64,000 nucleotides of DNA. Origin: Allochromatium tepidum (GTDB lineage: Bacteria > Pseudomonadota > Gammaproteobacteria > Chromatiales > Chromatiaceae). The translations under genes and the position numbers were made by a program. Numbering within the stretch: the first letter of the stretch is position 1; each line of letters opens with the position of its first letter. The notes below the pieces were generated by a model. That model did not search any database, was not told where the DNA came from, and saw nothing but the letters and a program-made list of their open reading frames with translations. The stretch spans positions 354,501 to 418,500 of the forward strand of contig NZ_AP024563.1 in assembly GCF_018409545.1 (NCBI RefSeq). The letters are read 5' to 3'. Below, one piece after another: positions 57,694 through 64,000 of this stretch.

Positions 57694-57955
57694 AGATCGC
57701 CTTTCCTTTGCGCCAATAACCGGCACCGATGATTCGAATAACCGAAGCGCGGTAGGTGAACCGCACCGTGAGTACGCCGCCATCAACCTCACCGAAGCAA
57801 TAAAACCGTTCTTCGATTTGGCTGTGCGCCTCGTCCTTGGCTATCACGCGCTGCGGGTCCGCAAAGGCGTATTAGGCACGGGAGAAGGAGACCCCGTGCT
57901 TTCCCTGATTCTCGGCGTCCTTGTCGGGGTCCCAATCAAAGCGGGTTTTAGCCAT
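57671..57955 (-). pseudogene. brnT: BrnT toxin gene with an in-frame stop codon
   Basis: The frame starts MAKTRFDWDPDKDAENQGKH then GVSFSRA, meets TAA at 57872-57874 (codon 28), and continues YAFADPQRVIAKDEAHSQIEERF, VLTVRFTYRASVIRIIGAGYWRKGK, a complete BrnT RNase toxin. Relatives have a Gln-like residue (CAA) where TAA stands, so one base change explains it. The toxin is therefore disrupted while the antitoxin frame is open. A MITE lies 11 bases 5' of the start. Confidence 0.85.
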
Positions 57956-57965
57956 GGGCGCAGAG

Positions 57966-58142
57966 TATCACTAGTCATGGCTTTGAAGGTGCAAAAATAC
58001 AACATTAGGAATCAATCGCTTGCGATGTTGAATCTGGTGTGGACCGCCCAACTTTCCCTAGCCTGGGCTTTGCTAGCCCAGCAAAATCAAGACATTGAGC
58101 GCAAGCACTTTTTGTGACCTTCAAAGCCATGGTATCACTAGT
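57966..58142. mobile_element. 157-bp MITE with 10-bp target duplication
   Basis: Direct repeats TATCACTAGT at 57966-57975 and 58133-58142 flank 57976-58132. The element ends CATGGCTTTGAAGGT and ACCTTCAAAGCCATGG are inverted repeats that extend inward to A5/T5 runs. There is no coding capacity. It lies between brnT and any upstream promoter. Confidence 0.85.
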
Positions 58143-58174
58143 CCATACAAAAAGCCATACGTTGATATGGTGGG

Positions 58175-59446
58175 CAGGGCAATCGCATGAATCTTATACA
58201 AGACCGAGGAGCTCGGAGCGATAGCGGTCGGAAGTGGCAGCGATGAAACGTCGCGCTCTGATTCCGCCCTTGCGCTTGATGGGATCAAGGCGAATGAGGT
58301 TGAGGGTGATGTGCTTGAGGATGGCGAGGTTGTGAGCGGCGTGCCTGGTACGGACACGCATTTGGTCGTCCGCAAAAGCGACGTCCATGCACCAGTGAAG
58401 ACGGTTCTCGACAGCCCAGTGATCTCTCACCGCACGAGCCAGGCGGTTGGCGTCCGCCGGCAGGCTGCTGATGTAGAAGCGCCGTTCAAAAGACGTCTTG
58501 CCCTTGATCCAACGTTCCGCCTCGATGACAGCGAAGGATTTCAGGTCGGGCCATTGCTCCGGTTTGGCCAGACAGTCCGGTTGAGTGAAGGCAAAGCCGC
58601 GCCGGGTTTCCAGCCGACCGTGACTCTTCTCCACCGTTTCGGTGAAGGTGTGCGGGGTCTGTTCCGGCGCGACCAGGAATTGGTCGAAGAATTCCCGCAT
58701 CGAATCGGCCAGCGTGGGTTGGTTCGCTTTGACGGCCAGAATGTCATCCGCGCCCCGATCACGGATAGCCTGGGCAATGCTCGCTTGGGTGCCCATCGCA
58801 TCGATGGTCACGATGCACCCCTCCAGCGCCAGGGTGGCCAGCAATTCCGGAATCGCCGTCTTCTCGTTCGACTTCTCCGCCGTGGCACGCTGTCCCAGCA
58901 CCAGCCCGGCATCGGCGGCAAAGGCGCTGACCAGATGCAAGGGCGTGGCGTCGACCTTACCCGAGCGACGACGGGTCTTGCCGTCTATGGCGACCACCCG
59001 GTCGGCGCCAAGTGCCGGAAGAATCGTACCGACCCAACGACGAAACGCCGCCTCGAATTCGTCCGGATTGATCAAGCCAAACAATCGTCCGAAGGTGTCA
59101 TGCGACGGAATACCGTTCTCCAGCTTCAGATACTGGTGCAACCAGTCCAGCTTCTCGTTCGCCCACAACTCGATATCGACAAAGGTGTTCGCCCCTACCA
59201 GTACCGCATTGACGGCCACCACCAGCAGTTCGACCAGGTCATGCTTGACTTTGCGCGCCTGCCGTGGATCTCTGATCGTTACGAATACGTCCGCCAGCCG
59301 CAACTTGCTTTCCGTCTCCATGGCTCACCCCAAAAAGACAGAAAACTACACAAATCTACCTTCCGTGGGCAGCCCCCTTGCAACCTCTTGATCGTGAACG
59401 ACTATTTTCAGGCGTCCACGACAACGTCATTCATGCGATTGCCCTG
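58175..59446 (-). mobile_element. ISAs1-family insertion sequence (1272 bp)
   Basis: Perfect 18-bp terminal inverted repeats: CAGGGCAATCGCATGAAT at 58175-58192 and its complement at 59429-59446, enclosing one transposase gene. The bases on its two sides do not match, but the right flank matches the duplication at 54309, so this IS is the right end of a larger unit. Confidence 0.92.
58194..59321 (-). CDS. ISAs1-family transposase
   Basis: 375 residues. The DDE-type domain has [76 protein letters not shown] and the C-terminal [25 protein letters not shown]. These are family hallmarks. The N-terminus with [32 protein letters not shown] is complete. The gene looks intact, so the IS may still move. 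Confidence 0.95.
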   Translation of the reverse strand: METESKLRLADVFVTIRDPRQARKVKHDLVELLVVAVNAVLVGANTFVDIELWANEKLDWLHQYLKLENGIPSHDTFGRLFGLINPDEFEAAFRRWVGTILPALGADRVVAIDGKTRRRSGKVDATPLHLVSAFAADAGLVLGQRATAEKSNEKTAIPELLATLALEGCIVTIDAMGTQASIAQAIRDRGADDILAVKANQPTLADSMREFFDQFLVAPEQTPHTFTETVEKSHGRLETRRGFAFTQPDCLAKPEQWPDLKSFAVIEAERWIKGKTSFERRFYISSLPADANRLARAVRDHWAVENRLHWCMDVAFADDQMRVRTRHAAHNLAILKHITLNLIRLDPIKRKGGIRARRFIAATSDRYRSELLGLV

Positions 59447-59456
59447 GGCGGCGCGG
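59447..59456. repeat. Right 10-bp target duplication of the composite unit
   Basis: GGCGGCGCGG directly after the IS end, identical to 54309-54318. It lies 68 bases before the gltX start, so the unit sits within or near the gltX promoter. Confidence 0.85.
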
Positions 59457-59524
59457 TTGCCATTCGTCGGGCGTCGGCGTGTAGAATTCGGGCCTTTCAT
59501 CCACCCGAGCCTCACAGGAACATC

Positions 59525-60940
59525 ATGACCGTCCGCACCCGCTTCGCTCCCTCGCCGACCGGCTATCTGCACGTCGGCGGCGCCCGCACCGCGCTCTTCT
59601 GCTATCTCTATGCCCGCAAACACGGCGGTCAGTTCGTCCTGCGCATCGAGGACACTGATCTGGAGCGCTCGACGGCCGAGTCGGTCAACGCCATCCTGGA
59701 GGGCATGACCTGGCTCGGGCTGGACTATGACGAGGGGCCGTTCTATCAGACCCAGCGTTTCGACCGCTACAACCAGGTCATCGACGAGCTGCTCGACAAG
59801 GGACTGGCCTACCGTTGCGACTGCCCGAAGGAGCGGCTGGAGAAGCTGCGCGTCGATCAGATGGCGCGCAAGCAGAAACCGCGCTATGACGGCTGCTGCC
59901 GCAACAAGCAGGTCGATCCGAGTCAGCCGCACGTCATCCGCTTCAAGAACCCCGCCGACGGCGTGGTGATCGTCGACGACCTCATCCGTGGCCGGATGCC
60001 GTTCGCCAACGAGGAACTCGACGATCTGATCATCCGTCGCAGCGACGGCACCCCGACCTACAACCTGAGCGTGGTGGTCGATGACGCCGACATGCAGATC
60101 ACCCATGTCATCCGGGGCGACGACCATATCAACAACACCCCGCGTCAGATCAATATCCTGCGCGCGCTCGGTTTCGAGCCGCCGCGTTACGCCCATGTGC
60201 CCATGATTCTCGGCGACGATGGGACGCGGCTGTCGAAGCGTCACGGGGCGGTGAGCGTCATTTCCTATCGCGACATGGGCTATCTGCCCGAGGCGCTGCT
60301 GAACTATCTGGTGCGTCTCGGCTGGTCGCACGGCGATCAGGAGATCTTCTCGATCGAGCAGATGATCGAGCTGTTCGACATCTCCGACGTCAACAAGGCC
60401 GCCTCCAGCTTCAACACCAGCAAGCTTGACTGGCTCAATCAGCAGTATCTGCAACAGGCCGATCCGGCGCGCGTGGCGCGTCTGCTCAGTCCGCACATGG
60501 GGCGGCTCGACATCGATCCCTCGACCGGGCCGGATCTGGTCGATGTGGTCAAGGCGCAGGCCGCGCGCGCCAAGACGCTGGTCGAGCTGGCCGAGATCAG
60601 CGCCTTCTGCTATCGCGATTTCGACGAGTTCGACGAAGGTTCGGCCAAGAAGCATCTGCGTCCGGTAGCGCGCGAGCCGCTGGAGAAGCTGCGTGCCGCC
60701 TTCGAGCTACTGGCGTTCGAAGACTGGACACCCGAGCAGTTGAAGCATGTGGTCGAGGGTGTGGCCGAGGAGTTGCAGCTCAATCTGGGCAAGGTCGCCC
60801 AGCCGCTGCGCGTGGCCATCGTCGGGCGGGCCGCGTCTCCCGGTATCGAGGAGACGCTGATGCTGGTCGGCAAGGAGGCGACACTGCGTCGTATCGACAA
60901 GGCGCTGGGCTATATCGCCACGCGCGGCGGTGAGGCTTGA
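59525..60940 (+). CDS. gltX: Glutamyl-tRNA synthetase
   Basis: 471 residues, class I. The HIGH-type motif is in [24 protein letters not shown]-type in [13 protein letters not shown], and the zinc-like Cys cluster in [10 protein letters not shown] and YDGCCRNK. Start ATG 59525 has AGGA about 9 bases upstream and gives the family N-terminus; the frame open from 59378 enters the IS. It loads Glu onto tRNA-Glu for translation and tetrapyrrole synthesis. Confidence 0.98.
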   Translation: MTVRTRFAPSPTGYLHVGGARTALFCYLYARKHGGQFVLRIEDTDLERSTAESVNAILEGMTWLGLDYDEGPFYQTQRFDRYNQVIDELLDKGLAYRCDCPKERLEKLRVDQMARKQKPRYDGCCRNKQVDPSQPHVIRFKNPADGVVIVDDLIRGRMPFANEELDDLIIRRSDGTPTYNLSVVVDDADMQITHVIRGDDHINNTPRQINILRALGFEPPRYAHVPMILGDDGTRLSKRHGAVSVISYRDMGYLPEALLNYLVRLGWSHGDQEIFSIEQMIELFDISDVNKAASSFNTSKLDWLNQQYLQQADPARVARLLSPHMGRLDIDPSTGPDLVDVVKAQAARAKTLVELAEISAFCYRDFDEFDEGSAKKHLRPVAREPLEKLRAAFELLAFEDWTPEQLKHVVEGVAEELQLNLGKVAQPLRVAIVGRAASPGIEETLMLVGKEATLRRIDKALGYIATRGGEA

Positions 60941-60991
60941 TGCCGGAGTCGTGAGGCGGAAAGCGGCGGGTACGTCCGAGCCTCGCGCCCA

Positions 60992-63697
60992 CTACTCGGC
61001 GGGCGCGTCGAGCGCGAGCCGGAAGCCGACGAAGACGTAGCGCGTCTCGGGGAAGTTGCGATTGCGGTAGGCCGCGCGCACCAGCGCCGGACCGCTGTTC
61101 CAGGCGCCGCCGCGCATGACGCGCGGCAGGTCGATCTCGGACGGGGCGCAGAGCCGCTCGACGCCCTGATAGTCGGCGTCGTATTCCGAGCAGGTCCACT
61201 CCCAGACATTGCCCAGCATGTCGTACAGCCCCCAGGCATTGGGGGCGAAGGCGCCGACCGGCGCGACCCATTCGTACCCGTCGTCGCAGTCGAAGCCGAA
61301 CTCCCAGCCCTGTCCCCGGTCGGCCGCGTTCGCGTTGCGACAGGGGACGGCGTTCGGAGTCGCGTCCCAAAAGCGCGCGGTCGAGGTGCCGGCGCGGGCG
61401 GCATATTCCCATTCGGCCTCGGTCGGCAGCCGGAAGCTGTGCCCGGTCTCCTGGTTGAGCCAGCCGATATAGGCCTGCGCGTCGTTCCAGCTCACGCAAC
61501 TCACCGGGTGACGGTCGTCGTTGGCTTGATACCGGTTGGGTTGACGCCAGTTCGCCTTGTCCCTCAACCCCCAAGGATCGGCGCTGTCGTCGCGGTCGAA
61601 AGACTCGCAGCCCTTTGAGTCGCCGGTGTCGCGCTCCGCTTCGGTCCGATACCCGCTGGCGGCGACGAAGCGCTCGAACTGGGCGACCGTGACCTCATGG
61701 GGTGCGAGCCGGAAGGACTCGACACAGACCTGATGCCGGCGTTCGTCGGATTCGCGCCCGATCTCGTCCTCGGGGCTGCCCATGTCGAAGCAGCCGGACG
61801 GGATCTCGACCATGGCCGGAAAGAAGGCGCGGCGCCGTTCGAGATCCGCGCTCAGGTCGGCGAGCCGCGTGTCTTCGGGGGCGAGGACGCGCAGCCGCTC
61901 CAATTGCGCGGCGGCCTCATCGAGCCGGTAGCGCCCGAGCAGGGCCGTGATCGAGGCCACGCGCTCATCGGCGACGCGGATCAGATGATTGCGCGCCTCG
62001 CGCACCAGGGTGGCGATGACCTTCGCGCGCAGTGCCGTCAGGCCCGGATGCTCGGGAGCCAGCGCCAGCCCTTCGTCGATCAGGGCGAAGGAGCCCGGAT
62101 AGTCGCCCTGGTCGTGGCGGACGATGGCCTGCTCTTGGAGCTGTTCGAGGCGTGTCCGACGCTCGCGGGTCCGATCGATCGTCTCCAGCAGGGCCGTCAG
62201 GTCGGGATGGTCCGCGACCAGCGCCAGCCCTTCGCGCGCCTGGCGCTCGGCGGTGTCGAGATCGCCGCGCTGCTGTGCCTCGCGTGCCGTCTTCAGCAGG
62301 CGCTCGGCATCGAGCCGCCGACGCTCGGCCAGACGCCCCTGGATCCGAATGCGCAGCGACAGCAGTTCGGAATGACGTGGGTCCAGGCGCAGGCCCTCCT
62401 CGACCGCCTGCGAGGCCGCCTCGACACGATCCTCGGCCAGCGCCCGCCGTGCCTCGTCGAGCTGCCGTCCGACCGAGATCCCGCGCTCGATCAGGCCGCG
62501 CAGGGCGAGCAGACGCGCATCGTCCGGCGTGGTGGCGAGCGCAAGCCGGATGATCTCCTGGGTCTGTTCGATCTGGCCGCGTCGATAGTGGTCGATGGCC
62601 AGGGCCTCGTATTGGGTCGCCGTGGCCGGCCGTTCGGGCTGTGCGGGCGGAAGCTGGGCGAGGATGTCGGTCGGATCCCTGTCCAGTCCGATTGTCCGAG
62701 GATTGAACCCGAGATAGACCCCGAGTCCCGACACCAGGACGAGTGCGAGCGCCAGGAACAGGGGCCGGCGGACCGAACGCCTGGGTCGCGATGCCGTCTC
62801 GGGTTCGGATTTGGGTTCCGGACCGGGCTCGGGTGCCGGTGCCTCGCCTTTGGTCTCGTCGCGCCGGATCAGACGGGTGGCGTCATAGGACTCGCCGCCC
62901 GCTCCCTCCAGCGCCTCCAGGGCGCGGATGAGCTGACCGGCGCTGGCGAAGCGCTCCTCCGGTTTCTTGGCGATGAGCCGGTCGAGGATCGGCTGATAGA
63001 GGGCCAGAGGCTCGGGCAGGCGCGGAATGGGATCCTGGCAGTGCTTCATCGCCAGGCTGACTACGTCGTCGGCCTCGTAGGGCAGACGCTGGGTCAGCAT
63101 CTCGTAGAAGAGCACGCCCAGACTGTAGAGATCGGAACGCGGGTCGAGCGGCCGGCCCAGGCTCTGTTCCGGACTCATGTAGCGCGGACTGCCGATCACC
63201 ATGCCGTAGCGGGTGAGCTGCATCGACTCGGCATCGCGCGTGACGGCGCGCGCGATACCGAAGTCGGTGAGTACGGGCGTGCCGTCGGTGCGAAAGAGGA
63301 TGTTCTGCGGTTTGACGTCGCGGTGGATGACGCCGCGCGCATGGGCCACCGCGAGCGCCTCGGCGACCTTGCGGGTGATGGCGACGGCTTGTCCGACCGG
63401 CAGTGCGCGCGCGATCTCTTCGGCCAGGGTGCCGCCCGGCAGGTACTCCATCGAGAAGTAGTGATAGCCGTCCGCCGTGCCGAAGTCGTGGATGGTGATG
63501 ATCTGCGGGTGCGCGAGCTGGGCGATGATCCGCGCTTCCTTGATGAAGCGCGAGGTGAAATCGTCGCCGGCCATGGCCAGGGGCTTCATCACCTTCAGCG
63601 CCACGTCGCGCGCGAGACTGTCCTGACGCGCCAGATAGACGGTGGCCATGCCGCCTTGGCCGAGCTCGCGAACGATGGTGTAACCTGGGATCTTCAC
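60992..63697 (-). CDS. Ser/Thr protein kinase with FGE-sulfatase-like domain
   Basis: 901 residues. The PknB-type kinase domain (about 1-265) is complete: LGQGGMATVYLA, VALKVMK, VIHRDVKPQNILF, LTDFGIARA, YMSPEQ. A linker and one membrane segment (RPLFLALALVLVSGLGVYLGF, about 312-332) precede coiled/TPR-like repeats (about 355-635). A SUMF1-like domain closes it (MVEIPSGCFDMGS, RLPTEAEWEYAARAG, WGLYDMLGNVWEWT, VMRGGAW). The catalytic cysteine pair of true formylglycine-generating enzymes is absent from VRAAYRNRNFPETRYVFVGFRL, so this is probably a binding module. It is divergent from an FHA gene. Confidence 0.93.
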   Translation of the reverse strand: MKIPGYTIVRELGQGGMATVYLARQDSLARDVALKVMKPLAMAGDDFTSRFIKEARIIAQLAHPQIITIHDFGTADGYHYFSMEYLPGGTLAEEIARALPVGQAVAITRKVAEALAVAHARGVIHRDVKPQNILFRTDGTPVLTDFGIARAVTRDAESMQLTRYGMVIGSPRYMSPEQSLGRPLDPRSDLYSLGVLFYEMLTQRLPYEADDVVSLAMKHCQDPIPRLPEPLALYQPILDRLIAKKPEERFASAGQLIRALEALEGAGGESYDATRLIRRDETKGEAPAPEPGPEPKSEPETASRPRRSVRRPLFLALALVLVSGLGVYLGFNPRTIGLDRDPTDILAQLPPAQPERPATATQYEALAIDHYRRGQIEQTQEIIRLALATTPDDARLLALRGLIERGISVGRQLDEARRALAEDRVEAASQAVEEGLRLDPRHSELLSLRIRIQGRLAERRRLDAERLLKTAREAQQRGDLDTAERQAREGLALVADHPDLTALLETIDRTRERRTRLEQLQEQAIVRHDQGDYPGSFALIDEGLALAPEHPGLTALRAKVIATLVREARNHLIRVADERVASITALLGRYRLDEAAAQLERLRVLAPEDTRLADLSADLERRRAFFPAMVEIPSGCFDMGSPEDEIGRESDERRHQVCVESFRLAPHEVTVAQFERFVAASGYRTEAERDTGDSKGCESFDRDDSADPWGLRDKANWRQPNRYQANDDRHPVSCVSWNDAQAYIGWLNQETGHSFRLPTEAEWEYAARAGTSTARFWDATPNAVPCRNANAADRGQGWEFGFDCDDGYEWVAPVGAFAPNAWGLYDMLGNVWEWTCSEYDADYQGVERLCAPSEIDLPRVMRGGAWNSGPALVRAAYRNRNFPETRYVFVGFRLALDAPAE

Positions 63698-63797
63698 TGA
63701 GTGTGGGGCTGTCGGACACAGCGTCCGCGACGTTGATGCGCTTGCCGGCGGTGTTTGCAGAGTTCGGGCATGATATATCGACTGCGAGGGGGACGGT

Positions 63798-64000
63798 GTG
63801 GAAATAAGAGTTCGTGTCGTGCGTCGTGATGGGCTGGGCCGCCCGCGCGAGGTGCCGCTGACGGTGAGCGAGTCCGGTATCGAGATCGGACGCGCTCTGA
63901 CCAGTGATCTCTGTCTCGAGGATCACGAGCGGGTCGTCTCCGGACTCCATGCCCGGATCCAGGCGCGCGGGGGCCGGATCTGGCTGACGGATCTCAGCCG
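63798..64000 (+). CDS. FHA-domain protein (3' end outside the window)
   Basis: A partial frame from GTG 63798 with GAGGGGGA at 63785-63793. It reads MEIRVRVVRRDGLGRPREVP, then GIEIGRALTSDLCLEDHERVVSGLHARIQARGGRIWLTDLS and continues past the edge. IGR, the SxxH-like SGLH and the spacing are FHA features, here with the phosphate-contacting Arg. It is divergent from the Ser/Thr kinase and may read its phosphothreonines; similar starts occur in T6SS TagH proteins. Confidence 0.85.
   Translation, partial: MEIRVRVVRRDGLGRPREVPLTVSESGIEIGRALTSDLCLEDHERVVSGLHARIQARGGRIWLTDLS

Larger units (their letters stand above)
54319..59446. mobile_element. 5.1-kb composite ISAs1-bounded unit carrying an R-M system and brnTA
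   Basis: The left boundary CAGGGCAATCGCAT (54319-54332) matches 14 bases of the right ISAs1 inverted repeat ending at 59446. Identical 10-bp duplications flank the whole segment, whereas the IS at its right end lacks a duplication of its own. This indicates that 54319-59446 moved as one unit into the divergent spacer between the Mth938-like gene and gltX. The contents are AT-richer than the flanks. At the left end only the terminal repeat remains, not a second transposase copy. Confidence 0.8.

Noticed and set aside
58175..59446. ISAs1 copy as an independent simple insertion
   Set aside because: Its two immediate flanks do not match, whereas the outer flank matches 54309-54318, so it is treated as one end of a larger unit.

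Overview
The window is high-GC, densely packed DNA from a gammaproteobacterium. A Vfr/Crp-type cAMP receptor, the trpGDC order, gltBD, dxs-gloB, a CIRCE-controlled groESL and a partial type II secretion (T2SS) locus fit a Chromatiales/Chromatiaceae-like chromosome. That placement is inferred from gene content and codon usage; no photosynthesis or sulfur-oxidation gene lies here to prove it.

Layout: (1) 1-2.7 kb holds an MNT-HEPN nucleotidyltransferase/toxin pair and a cNMP/CBS/DUF294 signalling protein, all on the minus strand. (2) 2.9-9 kb is housekeeping: trpG-trpD-trpC, crp, an OsmC-like protein, a GlcF-like Fe-S protein coupled to coq7, and a thioredoxin-fold [2Fe-2S] ferredoxin. (3) 9-22.4 kb is the T2SS locus gspF-G-H-I-J-K-FHA // gspL-M-(C/N-like)-D. 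A 3.9-kb inverted island splits it; the island holds a large DUF1156 adenine methylase and a decayed COG4637-type ATPase. gspE is not in the window. (4) 22.5-28.7 kb is gltB-gltD on the minus strand. (5) 29-33.6 kb is envelope proteins: a coiled-coil exported protein and a three-gene operon of exported, cysteine-hydrolase-like proteins and a lipoprotein. (6) 33.7-40.2 kb holds two large tandem phosphorelay genes, the second ending in GGDEF-EAL. (7) 40.2-45.8 kb holds a dicarboxylate symporter coupled to a MurE-like ligase, an exported Hsp20-like protein, an NTF2-like protein, a broken mtaB-type radical-SAM methylthiotransferase, a small Pro-rich ORF and tRNA-Ser(UGA). (8) 46-54.2 kb holds dxs-gloB, cysS, a cytochrome c lipoprotein, groES-groEL with a perfect CIRCE operator, and two small conserved or unknown genes. 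(9) 54.3-59.45 kb is AT-richer foreign DNA. (10) 59.5-64 kb holds gltX, a Ser/Thr kinase with a formylglycine-enzyme-like domain, and the start of a divergent FHA gene.

The most notable segment is region 9. It is bounded by ISAs1-type ends and an exact 10-bp target duplication (GGCGGCGCGG at 54309 and at 59447), so it appears to have entered the intergenic space upstream of gltX as one 5.1-kb composite unit. Inside are an intact ISAs1-family IS, a truncated IS5-like transposase, a 27-bp perfect inverted repeat, and a truncated DUF4258 gene. There is also an EcoRV-type restriction endonuclease and methyltransferase with overlapping start and stop, bracketed by two direct attC-like palindromes. 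The last component is a brnTA toxin-antitoxin pair whose toxin has an in-frame stop and whose upstream region is split by a 157-bp MITE with its own 10-bp duplication. This reads as a layered defence and mobile-element deposit in otherwise core DNA.
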